64,000 nt of DNA from Rhodospirillales bacterium. GTDB lineage: Bacteria; Pseudomonadota; Alphaproteobacteria; Micavibrionales; UBA1664. The notes beneath the pieces were generated by a model. It was given only the letters and a program-made list of their open reading frames with translations. It did not search any database and was not told where the DNA came from. How positions within the stretch are numbered: the stretch's first letter is position 1; the number at the start of each line of letters is the position of its first letter. The translations under genes and the position numbers were made by a program. Location: NCBI GenBank assembly GCA_023898805.1, contig CP060260.1, positions 620,001-684,000 on the forward strand. Reading direction: 5' to 3'. This document shows positions 52,503 through 61,271 of the stretch, piece after piece.

Positions 52503-53930
52503 TTATTCGAGCGGCGCGCGTTCGGGTTCGTCGTATTGCGCGGGGTCCAGCTTGCCCACGCGCTCGAACACCACCGCATCGCGCCCGCTTTCCTTGGCTT
52601 TGTAAAGCTGCTCGTCGGCACGGTTCAAGGCATCCTCGACACTGACCACCTGCGTCCCGATATAGGCCCCGCCCAGCGAGGTCGTGACCGTCAATTGTCC
52701 CTCCGGCGTGTTGACCGGCATCGGCCGCCGCCCGACCGCGCGCCGCAGACGTTCGGCGATAAAACATGCCTTTTCCAGCGACACGTCGACCAGCACCGCC
52801 ACGAATTCCTCGCCCCCCGTGCGCGCCAGAAGGTCGAATCCCCGCATCCTGGTCTTGAGCCGGTCGGCGAACGTCTTCAAAACCTCATCCCCCACGCCGT
52901 GACCGTAAGTGTCGTTGATCGACTTGAACTTATCCAGATCGAACAGCAGCACCGCGATCGGCTTGCGCTGGTCGCCGGTGGAATTGAGCAGCTTTTCAAG
53001 GTGGACGTTAAGATAGCGCCGGTTGTAAAGCCCCGTAAGCGTGTCGGTCAAAGCCATCGACAGACTGACTTCATAATTTGCTTTAAGACGCTCTTGGAAC
53101 CTCTTGCGGCGGATTTGCGTGCGCACCCGGGCCAGCAGTTCGTTGCGATCCATCGGACGCAGGATGTAATCATTGGCGCCGATCTCCAGCCCGCGCGCGA
53201 TTTTCGGCAGATCCTGCTCTTGCCCCAGCATCAAAATCGGCACCGCGCGCGTCCGGTCGTTGGAGCGCAGGTGCGAACACAAGCGCAGCCCGTCCTCCTT
53301 CTCCATGTTGAGCGAAACGATGATCAGGTCGCAATCGGTCACGCTCGCACGTTCAAGCGCGGCCAGCCCCCCCGTCACCGAAAACACCTTGTGCTGGTCG
53401 CGGCTGAGCGCTTCTTGACATTTTTGGGCCTCGAAAGCCTGATCCTCGACGATCAGGATATTCGCGTTTTCGGTCGCCTGCGCCATCATCGCCGCAGATT
53501 CCCCCGAAACGCCCAATGTGGTCGCGGTATTTTCGCGCGCCCGCCATTCGTCGACCGTCATCTTGAGCCGGACCAGCGAACGCACCCGCGCCATCAGCGC
53601 CACGTCGTTGACCGGCTTGGACAGGAAATCATCCGCCCCGGCCTCAAGCCCGCGCACCCGGTCGGTCGCATCGGTCAGCGCGGTGACCATCACCACCGGG
53701 ATATGCGCGGTCGTAGGGTCGGCCTTGATCGCGCGGCAAACCTCGAACCCGTCCATGCCCGGCATCATCACGTCCAGCAACACGATGTCCGGCGTATCCG
53801 CCTTCACACGTTCCAGCGCCTGCGGCCCGGAAGTCGCTGTAATCACGTCGTAATATTCGCTCATCAGCTTCGCTTCCAGAAGCTTTACGTTGGGGGCGAT
53901 GTCATCAACAACCAGTACGCGCGCCGACAT
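52503..53930 (-). CDS. pleD: Diguanylate cyclase response regulator PleD
   Basis: Makes c-di-GMP when phosphorylated and localises to a pole in Caulobacter. The 475 residues contain a first receiver domain (VLVVDDIAPNVKLLEAKL, with VLLDVMMPGMDGFE), a second receiver-like domain in which the Asp region is changed (DLIIVSLNMEKEDG), and a GGDEF domain with active site TGGEEF and the inhibitory I-site RGFD five residues before it. It starts 6 bp after divK. Confidence 0.95.
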   Translation of the reverse strand: MSARVLVVDDIAPNVKLLEAKLMSEYYDVITATSGPQALERVKADTPDIVLLDVMMPGMDGFEVCRAIKADPTTAHIPVVMVTALTDATDRVRGLEAGADDFLSKPVNDVALMARVRSLVRLKMTVDEWRARENTATTLGVSGESAAMMAQATENANILIVEDQAFEAQKCQEALSRDQHKVFSVTGGLAALERASVTDCDLIIVSLNMEKEDGLRLCSHLRSNDRTRAVPILMLGQEQDLPKIARGLEIGANDYILRPMDRNELLARVRTQIRRKRFQERLKANYEVSLSMALTDTLTGLYNRRYLNVHLEKLLNSTGDQRKPIAVLLFDLDKFKSINDTYGHGVGDEVLKTFADRLKTRMRGFDLLARTGGEEFVAVLVDVSLEKACFIAERLRRAVGRRPMPVNTPEGQLTVTTSLGGAYIGTQVVSVEDALNRADEQLYKAKESGRDAVVFERVGKLDPAQYDEPERAPLE

Positions 53931-53936
53931 GATGGA

Positions 53937-54347
53937 TTATCCCTGTTCCTTTTCCTGCGCCGGTTTTTGAACCGGTTGCGGCGCTTCAAGATGCCGGCGC
54001 ACCGTTTCGATGAACGGCAGCACCGAAATCGGCTTGGAAATATAATCCTCGCACCCCGTTTCGCGGATACGGTCCTCGTCCCCCTTCATCGCGAAAGCGG
54101 TGATGGCGATGACCGGAATGGATTTGAGATCGGCCGCTTCCTTAAGCCAGCGGATTAAATCCAGACCCGACACCTCCGGCAGTTGAATATCCATCAGGAT
54201 CAGATCGGGTTTATGTTCGCGGGCAAGTTCAAGTACGCGTGTTCCGTCCCGCGTCTTGACAGTGGCATAGCCATGCGCCTCCAGCAGGTCGTTGAACAGC
54301 TTCATGTTCAACTCGTTGTCCTCGACGATTAAGACAGTTTTGCGCAT
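53937..54347 (-). CDS. divK: Single-domain response regulator DivK
   Basis: Cell-cycle and polarity regulator acting through DivJ, PleC and DivL. The 136 residues form one receiver domain: KTVLIVEDNELNMKLFNDLL (acidic pair), the phospho-Asp in DLILMDIQLPEVSGLD and a late lysine in YISKPISVLPF. The start at 54347 (MRKTVL) fits the family; upstream in-frame residues are not conserved. Located between eipB and pleD on one strand. Confidence 0.95.
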   Translation of the reverse strand: MRKTVLIVEDNELNMKLFNDLLEAHGYATVKTRDGTRVLELAREHKPDLILMDIQLPEVSGLDLIRWLKEAADLKSIPVIAITAFAMKGDEDRIRETGCEDYISKPISVLPFIETVRRHLEAPQPVQKPAQEKEQG

Positions 54348-54372
54348 TGGCCCCGGATATGACTGTTCTGGC

Positions 54373-55326
54373 TTACTTCTTGACCGGCGCGGCGGGCTGG
54401 TATGCGGAGTTTTCCGTGCATACGGGCATGTCGATACGTTCAAGCGCAACCAGTTTCTGCGAAATGGTGAACGTATCGTAGATGATTTTTATGTCGCTGA
54501 CGACCCCGTTGTCGAGTGCGGTCAGGTCCATTTCATAAGCGGCTGCGCCCGGTTCCTTGTTGTCGGCGTCCTCGGACGGAAAAAAAGCCAGCCGCATCCG
54601 GTGCGCCGGCGCCTTGAGCAGGGCAGAGTCGATATTCTTGTTCAGCCGCAGCCCCGAAATGGGGTCGACCGTCTCGCCAATGAACACATTGACCTGCTGC
54701 GGCCCCTGGTCGTCCGACCCGTCGAATAGCGCGGCGTTGAAGAATTTTTCCCCGCGCCGCGCCCGCGCCAGGATCTCGGCTGTGTGCTGCATCGGGAAAA
54801 ACGTGTTTTTCGGCAAACGGAATTTAAGGTCGCCGGGGATCGAATAATCCGCGCTGCCATCGGCATTGGCGTCGAGCGAGGCATGGCCGCGGAATTCCTC
54901 GAACGGCACGCCGTTGTTTTCCCGGCGCGAGGAAAAGCTCATATCCTTGCCGTCCAGCGTTTCATACGACGCGAAATCGGAATTGATCCGCGCCGAGGTG
55001 CCGTCGGCATATTCATAGACCAGCGAGGAACGATGGTCGGTGTTCCAAGACTCGCAGGTCTTTTTCCACGCGAAATACATCCGGCCGCGAATATCGACCA
55101 ACTGCCCGCCGCTTTTGACCGAGGACAGCGTGACCTCGTACAACGCGCGGTGCGGCGCGAATCTGACGTCCTCGGCGCTTTGCGCAGACCGTGATTGCGC
55201 GGGCGGGACGACCGGCGCCGCGCGCGCGGTCACAAAACCGCCCGGCGCCAGCGCGCACACGCCCAGCACCAGTGCGGCGCAAACGCCCACGGGCAGGGTC
55301 CAGCGAAGGGTCCGGCAAAACGTCAT
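54373..55326 (-). CDS. eipB: Cell-envelope integrity protein EipB (DUF1849)
   Basis: Periplasmic beta-spiral protein known from Brucella to be needed for envelope integrity. The 317 residues begin with a signal peptide (hydrophobic about 12-30, cleavage near AARA). The domain follows with FAPHRALYEVTLSS, GRMYFAWKKTCESWN and, near the end, DMPVCTEN; the two cysteines match the conserved disulfide pair. First gene of eipB-divK-pleD, with a 25-bp gap to divK. The start at 55326 is preferred; 55344 is also in frame. Confidence 0.87.
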   Translation of the reverse strand: MTFCRTLRWTLPVGVCAALVLGVCALAPGGFVTARAAPVVPPAQSRSAQSAEDVRFAPHRALYEVTLSSVKSGGQLVDIRGRMYFAWKKTCESWNTDHRSSLVYEYADGTSARINSDFASYETLDGKDMSFSSRRENNGVPFEEFRGHASLDANADGSADYSIPGDLKFRLPKNTFFPMQHTAEILARARRGEKFFNAALFDGSDDQGPQQVNVFIGETVDPISGLRLNKNIDSALLKAPAHRMRLAFFPSEDADNKEPGAAAYEMDLTALDNGVVSDIKIIYDTFTISQKLVALERIDMPVCTENSAYQPAAPVKK

Positions 55327-55535
55327 ATTCGTCCATTTTAGCAAAAATCGCCCCCCTGCCGAAAGTGTCTTCTACGCCGGGGCAAAATTTTCCGCCCCTC
55401 GCGTCCACGCCCCCGCCCGCGACAGCCGCATACCGCGCCACAACACATGCACAAATGTACAACATGTTGATTTTTAACAATTTTTGTTTTGGCACGGGTT
55501 TCGCAAAGTTAAAACCCGGAAAGGAATACGCAGAT

Positions 55536-56309
55536 ATGGTTTCCGACGCGATTATCAAAGGCAAGGCACAGGGCGTCACCGCACCGCAGGCTTTCGCCGC
55601 CACACAAATCCTCGAAGGCCGTGGCGAGGCGCTGCACGCCCGCCTGAACAGCCTGAGTGAACGCGGCGAATTCGACGATGCCAGCCTGCGCCGTATCGCC
55701 AATGCCGCGCTTGATATGCTGCGCGAGGCGCATGTCGCGCTGGAAGACGCGCACCGCCAGATCGGCACCCAACGCGCACGTATCGAACATCTTGAGGCGG
55801 CGGCCACCACCGACGACCTGACCGGCCTTGCCAACCGCCGCGGTTTTGTCGAAGCGTTCGACCGCGAACTCGACCGCACCACGCGTGGCCTGACCAAGGG
55901 CGGCCTGTTGCTGATGATCGACCTCGACAATTTCAAGCTGATCAACGACACATACGGCCACGCGGCGGGCGATGCCGCGCTGCGTCTGGTCGCGGAAACG
56001 CTCAAAGGCACGATCCGCCGCATGGACGTGGCGGCCCGTTTGGGCGGGGATGAATTTGTGCTGCTGTTTTCCAACGCCGACACCATGGCAGCGGTCGACC
56101 GCGCCCAACAACTGGCGATGCGATTGAACACGCTCACCCTGCGCTGGAAGGGTGAAAAGATCAACGTCCGCGCATCGATCGGCATGCGGGCCTATGCGGC
56201 TGGCGACAGCGTCGACACAGCCCTGCACGGCGCCGACAGCAGCATGTACGCGATCAAGGCCAAGCGCGCCGCGCGCAAGGAAGCGAAAACCGAAAGAGCG
56301 CGCGCATGA
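55536..56309 (+). CDS. GGDEF diguanylate cyclase
   Basis: 257 residues. The N-terminal helical region (about 1-90) ends in a coiled coil (LEDAHRQIGTQRARIEHLEAAA). The GGDEF domain follows with DDLTGLANRRGF, DLDNFKLINDTYGH, the I-site RRMD and the active site LGGDEF. No membrane segment or receiver domain is present, so the signal may be sensed by the N-terminus. The start was placed at 55536 (GGAAAGGAA upstream). The 191-bp gap to eipB is shared. Confidence 0.88.
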   Translation: MVSDAIIKGKAQGVTAPQAFAATQILEGRGEALHARLNSLSERGEFDDASLRRIANAALDMLREAHVALEDAHRQIGTQRARIEHLEAAATTDDLTGLANRRGFVEAFDRELDRTTRGLTKGGLLLMIDLDNFKLINDTYGHAAGDAALRLVAETLKGTIRRMDVAARLGGDEFVLLFSNADTMAAVDRAQQLAMRLNTLTLRWKGEKINVRASIGMRAYAAGDSVDTALHGADSSMYAIKAKRAARKEAKTERARA

Positions 56310-56410
56310 CATGAAGGAATTCGGGCGGGCGTTCACGCGTCCGAACGAAACAGCGATCAGCTCAGTTGACACCCCAAGCCTCAACCCCAAGGGCAGGTCG
56401 CTTTCCAAGA

Positions 56411-56500
56411 AACCCGGGTCCGGACCCCAAGCCGGATCCGGGTTTTTCTTTGAAAAACCATACGGAGACGGCAACAAACATCGGATCCGGGTTTTTCTTT
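56411..56500 (+). terminator. Terminator after GGDEF gene, with repeated 3' arm
   Basis: Stem AACCCGGGTCCGG / CCGGATCCGGGTT (56411-56423 with 56432-56444, one G-T pair), then TTTCTTT. The 19-nt string CGGATCCGGGTTTTTCTTT occurs at 56433-56451 and again at 56482-56500, a direct repeat of 49-bp period. This mirrors the duplication at the ndk terminator. Confidence 0.8.
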
Positions 56501-56588
56501 ACCCCCATCCCCCGCCTACCATCCTCGCATCACTTGCCTTATATGGTCATTCCCGATAAGAAGCGGACGTTTTTTACGCCTGAATTTT

Positions 56589-56715
56589 TAAACCGCTAGG
56601 TGCGCGAAGGGCCGCTAAGAAACGCTAAGGAAGGCCCTGCAAAATTCACGCAACCATATGATTTCGTTAAAATTCTTAGCGTCCCTTAGCGAGGCTTAGT
56701 GCTCTTAGCGGTAAA
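56589..56715. repeat. CGCTAAG-rich imperfect inverted repeat
   Basis: The motif CGCTAAG or its complement CTTAGCG appears five to six times (near 56613, 56623, 56674, 56684 and 56704), with the left copies inverted to the right ones and outer arms AAACCGCTA / CTTAGCGGTAAAA. The result is a large, loose hairpin in the 478-bp gap (56310-56787) before the amine oxidase. No ORF is supported here. Nature unknown; a degraded intergenic mobile element is plausible. Confidence 0.55.
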
Positions 56716-56787
56716 ATGTGTATCAAGTTTTTCTTCAGCTTAGATTGTTCGTCCTATTCTTAATGGGAACGGCTATATTTCCATCCC

Positions 56788-58062
56788 ATGGAAACCGGGC
56801 ACGATGTCGTCATAGTCGGTGCGGGGGTGGCCGGGTTGTCGGCCGCCCTGCTGCTGGCCGAACAGGCGCCCGGAACGCGCATTGCCATTCTTGAAGCGAC
56901 CGATCGCCCCGGCGGTCGCGTGCGCACAACCCTGTATGCCGGACGCAATGCCGATTTGGGCGCGCATTGGTTTCACGGCGGAAACGACAATCCGTTTTGG
57001 CAGTTCCTGCTTGCGCGTTACCCCGACCTTGCGCCGCTGGCCGGTTTCGATGACATCGACCGCCTGAAAACCGTAAACGGACCGGACAAGGACGAAAGGC
57101 TGGAAACCGCGTTTGAAACCGTGCGGCAGGCCTGGGACGAATTTCAAGCCGCCCACCCCGGCAAGGATTTAAGTCTGGCCGATCTGGGCGATAGACTGGA
57201 CGAACCCTGCCGCGCGCTGCTGCGTTACATGGCGGTATCGTGGATGGCCGCGCCCGCCGCCGGGGACGTTTCCGCGCACGATTACTTTTCCGACCCCTAT
57301 GGCCCCGCCGGAATTTATCTGAACACCGGCATGGAAACCGCCATCCACCGCATGATTGCGGACTTACGGGCGCGCGACATCCCGCTGCGGCTGAACGCGC
57401 CGGTGCGCCGGGTGCATACGACGCCCGCAGGCGCGCGGGTGGAAATCGAGGGCGGCGAGGTTTTATCGGCCCGCGCCGCGCTGATAACACTCCCCGTGGA
57501 AATTCTCAAAAACAAAAGCCTGTGTTTCGATCCGCCGCTCGAACCCGCGACACAGGCGGCGCTCGACGGCATCCGGACCTTCGACATGGCCAAGATTTTC
57601 ATGCCGGTGCGGCGGGATTTTTTTGAACAGCGCGCAATTCGCGCCAACACCCATGCCGACCTGCCCGATCACGACCCCCCGCTGTTTTGCCATGTCCTGT
57701 CGGGGGATCGACCAGCCGTGACCCTGCTGGCCACCGATCGCCTTGCCCGCGCGCTTCCCGACATGACGCCCGATGCCTTGCTGGATTTCTTGACTGGCGT
57801 TCTCAATCAGATCCCTTGCCTGCGCGGCGTCGAGGCGTTTTACGAAGCCCCGCCTTTGGTCACCGCATGGCACGCGGAGCCATACACGCGCGGCGCATAT
57901 ACCTGCGCGAAACCGCATTGTCCGCGCCCCGGCACGATGCGGGACGGAAATCTGTATTTCGCGGGCGAAGGCTGGGGCCGGTCGGATCAGGGCAGCGGCA
58001 CCGTATCCGCCGCGTTTCTTTCGGCGCGCGATGCGGTCATGCGGATTTTGCAAGACGGATAA
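56788..58062 (+). CDS. FAD-dependent amine oxidase
   Basis: Flavoprotein of the monoamine oxidase family. The 424 residues begin HDVVIVGAGVAGLSAALLLAEQ (dinucleotide fold), then GGRVRTTLYAG, DLGAHWFHGG and a C-terminal LYFAGEGWGRSDQGSGTVSAAF that completes the FAD site. No signal peptide is seen. The substrate is unknown. Its 3' end overlaps the convergent mrp gene by 26 bp. Confidence 0.85.
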   Translation: METGHDVVIVGAGVAGLSAALLLAEQAPGTRIAILEATDRPGGRVRTTLYAGRNADLGAHWFHGGNDNPFWQFLLARYPDLAPLAGFDDIDRLKTVNGPDKDERLETAFETVRQAWDEFQAAHPGKDLSLADLGDRLDEPCRALLRYMAVSWMAAPAAGDVSAHDYFSDPYGPAGIYLNTGMETAIHRMIADLRARDIPLRLNAPVRRVHTTPAGARVEIEGGEVLSARAALITLPVEILKNKSLCFDPPLEPATQAALDGIRTFDMAKIFMPVRRDFFEQRAIRANTHADLPDHDPPLFCHVLSGDRPAVTLLATDRLARALPDMTPDALLDFLTGVLNQIPCLRGVEAFYEAPPLVTAWHAEPYTRGAYTCAKPHCPRPGTMRDGNLYFAGEGWGRSDQGSGTVSAAFLSARDAVMRILQDG

Positions 58063-59098
58063 ACGCCTCGCTGACCTGCGCCGCCAGCGCGCTAAATCCT
58101 TGCGCCTGCGCGCTTTCGGGCCGGGCCAGCACAATGGGCGTGCCGGCATCGGACAAGGCGCGGATATCAGCATCAAGCGGGATTTCGCCAAGGAAAGGCA
58201 CCCCCATCTCCCGTGCGGCCTCGCGCGCGCCGCCATGCCCGAAAATCTCGGCCCGGTGCCCGCATTCGGGACAGCAGAAATAACTCATATTCTCGACGAT
58301 GCCCATGATCGGCACGCCCAGCGTGCGGAACATCTCCAACCCCTTGCGCGCGTCGGCAAGCGCGATGTCCTGCGGCGTCGATATCACCACCGCGCCCGAA
58401 AGCTTCGCCATCTGGCAAAGCGACAATTGCACGTCCCCGGTGCCCGGCGGCAGATCGATCACCAGCACGTCGCACCCGTCCCAGACGACGTCGCGCAGCA
58501 TTTGCCGCAGCGCCGACTGGATCATCGGCCCGCGCCAGATCATCGGCGCATTTTCCGCCACCATGAATCCCATCGACATCAACCGCAGCCCGTGCGCGCG
58601 CACGGGCTGGATTCGCTCGTCCCGATATTCGGGCTTGGCATCGCGCAACCCGGCCAGACGCGGCAAAGACGGCCCGTAAATATCGGCATCCAGCAACCCG
58701 ACATCCAACCCCTGCGCCGCCAGTGCGGCGGCAAGATTGATGGCCACGGTCGATTTCCCGACCCCGCCCTTGCCCGATGCGACGGCGATGATATGCCGGA
58801 CCGCAATCGTCAACGACGGCGCGATGCCCTTTCCATGCCCCGAAGTCTGTGCGGGCATTTTCGGCGCATTTGCCGCGCGCGCGGCGGTCGCGATCACCCG
58901 CACGCTTTCAAGCCCGCGTATGCAGCCAAGTTTTTCCTCGGCCGCGCGCTGCGCGCTTTCGGCTTCGCGTGCGTCTGCCACCGCCAGCACGACGCTTGCG
59001 CGGCGTCCTTCGATCACCACGGAATCGACGTTGAATCCTTTCAGCGCGGCGCGGATCGCGGCCTCGTCGGGTTTACGGTTGCCAAGCAGCCCCAGCAC
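58037..59098 (-). CDS. mrp: Mrp/ApbC Fe-S cluster carrier ATPase
   Basis: P-loop scaffold delivering Fe-S clusters. An N-terminal DUF59-like part (about 1-80) is followed by VASGKGGVGKSTVAINLA (deviant Walker A), DADIYGPSLPRL, DLPPGTGDVQLSL and CCPECGH with the cluster-binding CxxC. GTG 59098 was chosen as start because GAGGGA lies 9 nt before it. The in-frame ATG at 59152 has no ribosome site and would interlock with the hflK ATG at 59151. The result is 353 residues, close to the family. Confidence 0.92.
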   Translation of the reverse strand: MLGLLGNRKPDEAAIRAALKGFNVDSVVIEGRRASVVLAVADAREAESAQRAAEEKLGCIRGLESVRVIATAARAANAPKMPAQTSGHGKGIAPSLTIAVRHIIAVASGKGGVGKSTVAINLAAALAAQGLDVGLLDADIYGPSLPRLAGLRDAKPEYRDERIQPVRAHGLRLMSMGFMVAENAPMIWRGPMIQSALRQMLRDVVWDGCDVLVIDLPPGTGDVQLSLCQMAKLSGAVVISTPQDIALADARKGLEMFRTLGVPIMGIVENMSYFCCPECGHRAEIFGHGGAREAAREMGVPFLGEIPLDADIRALSDAGTPIVLARPESAQAQGFSALAAQVSEAFIRLAKSA

Positions 59099-59150
59099 GG
59101 TATGGTGTCCCTCGTTTTGATGTTCACCACTGTTATATGGGTATTCACGC

Positions 59151-60287
59151 ATGACAGGCAATGACGAGCGCGAACCGCCGCAAAATCCGTGGGCAAAGCC
59201 AAACCAGCCTGACCCCACCCGTCATCCGCAGGAAAGCCCGTGGGATCGCGCGCGCAAAAACCGCGGCGGCGGCCCCGCGCCAGACCTCGACGACCTGCTC
59301 CAGCGCGCGCGTGAAAACCTCGGCAATCCCTTCGGCAACGGGATGCATGCGCTTGCACTGATGCTGCTGGCCCTGCTGGCATTATGGTTCGCATCGGGCA
59401 TTTACGTGCTTCAGCCCTCCGAAAACGGGGTGATCCAGCGTTTCGGCAAATACGAACGCACGCAAGAACAGCCCGGTCTGGGATACCACCTGCCATGGCC
59501 CGTCGAAACCCTGACCAAGGTCAATGTCAGCCTAGACCGCCGGGTGCAGATCGGTTTTGTCGACTCCCGCGCATCCGGCCAGCGTCAGGACATCGCGGAC
59601 GAATCCCTGATGCTGACCGCCGACGCCAACATCGTCGATATCGACGTGGTGGTGCTGTGGAACATCTCCAACGCCGAGGAATTCGTCTTCAACATCCGCG
59701 CGCCCGAAGAAACCATCAAGCGCGTCGCCGAAAGCGCGATCCGCGAAATCGTGGGTCAGACGCGGCTTCAACCCATCATCACCCAGGGGCGCGATCAGGT
59801 CGCCGCGCGCATTCAAACCTTGATGCAATCGGTGCTCGATGGCTACGATTCCGGCGTTTCGGTCCGGCAGGTGCTGATTCAGGAAGCGACGGTCCCCCCC
59901 GACGTGCTTCAAGCCTATAACGACGTCGCCGCCGCTCGGCAGGACGCCGAAAGGTTCCAGAACGAGGCCACGATCTACCGCAACGACATCATCCCCAAGG
60001 CGCGCGGACAGGCGATCGGCATCCTGCAGGACGCCGAAGCCTATAAACAGGACGTGATCGCGCGCGCCAAGGGCGACGCACAGCGCTTCGCCTCGATTCT
60101 CGAAGCCTACCGCACCGGCAAGGACGTAACCCGCGACCGCCTGTATATCGAAACCATGCAGCGCGTGCTCTCTCAGGCCCAACGGATCGTCGTCGACCAG
60201 AAGGACGGGTCGGCGGGCGTGGTGCCGATCCTGCCGCTTGATACGCTGCGCGCCAAAACGGCCGCGCCCGAAAAACCCGCACAGTAA
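59151..60287 (+). CDS. hflK: Membrane protease regulator HflK
   Basis: SPFH/band-7 protein that with HflC surrounds FtsH. The 378 residues have a Pro/Gly-rich cytoplasmic head (residues about 1-65), a membrane segment about 64-83 and the band-7 domain (VLQPSENGVIQRFGKYER, DIDVVVLWNISNAEEFVFN, REIVGQTRLQPIITQGRDQ), then a coiled coil with QDAERFQNEATIY. The start at 59151 has only a weak ribosome site. hflC follows after 26 bp. Confidence 0.95.
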   Translation: MTGNDEREPPQNPWAKPNQPDPTRHPQESPWDRARKNRGGGPAPDLDDLLQRARENLGNPFGNGMHALALMLLALLALWFASGIYVLQPSENGVIQRFGKYERTQEQPGLGYHLPWPVETLTKVNVSLDRRVQIGFVDSRASGQRQDIADESLMLTADANIVDIDVVVLWNISNAEEFVFNIRAPEETIKRVAESAIREIVGQTRLQPIITQGRDQVAARIQTLMQSVLDGYDSGVSVRQVLIQEATVPPDVLQAYNDVAAARQDAERFQNEATIYRNDIIPKARGQAIGILQDAEAYKQDVIARAKGDAQRFASILEAYRTGKDVTRDRLYIETMQRVLSQAQRIVVDQKDGSAGVVPILPLDTLRAKTAAPEKPAQ

Positions 60288-60313
60288 GGCCAAGGAAAGA
60301 AGGTAAGAACGAC

Positions 60314-61267
60314 ATGCTCTCCCTGCGCACCCAGATCGCCATTTTCATCCTCGCCCTGTTGTTGGTTTTGGGCGCAAGCTGCCTGTTCGTCGTCGATCAG
60401 ACCGAACAGGCCATCGTGCTGCGCTTCGGCAAACCGGTCGAGGTCTATGCGCAGGCGGGGTTGAAGGCCAAACTGCCCTTTCCGATCGAAACCGTGGAAT
60501 ATTTTGACAAGCGCATCCTCGACGTCGATGCCGCGCCCGAACGCGTCAATCTGGCGTCGGACGACGTGGGCATCTCCGCCGACGCCGCGAAGGACGCGAA
60601 AGACAAAAATGCCGACACACCCAAGGACAATGGCGGCATCCCGGTCATCGTCGATACTTTCGCGCGTTACCGCATCGTCAACCCCGTGCTGTTCCTGCAA
60701 CGCCTGCGCGGCGAGGAAAACGCCCAGACCCGCATCGAAAGCGTGATGAACGCGACCACCCGCGACGTACTGGGCAAGGCGTCCTTGCGCCAGCTGCTTT
60801 CCCCCGACCGCGCCGAACTGATGGCCCGTATCCGCGACCGGGTCAATGCCGACATGAAAGACCGCGGCGTCGCCATCGTCGATATCCGCATCAACCGCGC
60901 CGACCTGACCGAGCAATTGCGCGACTCCACGGTCGCGCGCATGATTACCGAACGCCGCGAGGAAGCGACCGAGGCCCGCGCCCGCGGCACCGAAAAGGCG
61001 CAACAGATCCGCGCCACCGCCGACAAGGACCGCACCGTGATCCTGGCCCAGGCGCACCAGCAGGCCGAAACCACCCGCGGCGAGGGCGACCGCGACGCGA
61101 TCGAGACGATCACCGCCGCCGCCAATCAGGACCCGGATTTATACGCCTTTATCAAGACCATGTTCGCCTATCAGGACACGCTGGCCAACCCCGATACGAC
61201 GCTGGTGCTTTCGCCCGACGCCGCGTTCCTCAGATATCTGAAATCCAAGAACGCGACCCTGAACTAA
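60314..61267 (+). CDS. hflC: Membrane protease regulator HflC
   Basis: Partner of HflK. The 317 residues have an N-terminal membrane segment (about 8-27), VDQTEQAIVLRFGKPVEV, an internal Asp/Lys-rich insertion (about 95-115), YRIVNPVLFLQRLRGEENAQ, DIRINRADLTEQLRDSTVARM and a C-terminal helix. GAAGGT precedes the start. The stop is 4 bp from the convergent gene. Confidence 0.95.
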   Translation: MLSLRTQIAIFILALLLVLGASCLFVVDQTEQAIVLRFGKPVEVYAQAGLKAKLPFPIETVEYFDKRILDVDAAPERVNLASDDVGISADAAKDAKDKNADTPKDNGGIPVIVDTFARYRIVNPVLFLQRLRGEENAQTRIESVMNATTRDVLGKASLRQLLSPDRAELMARIRDRVNADMKDRGVAIVDIRINRADLTEQLRDSTVARMITERREEATEARARGTEKAQQIRATADKDRTVILAQAHQQAETTRGEGDRDAIETITAAANQDPDLYAFIKTMFAYQDTLANPDTTLVLSPDAAFLRYLKSKNATLN

Positions 61268-61271
61268 AAAA

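Noticed and set aside
59099..59152. mrp start at ATG 59152
   Set aside because: No ribosome site, and it would interlock with the hflK start; GTG 59098 has GAGGGA at the right distance.
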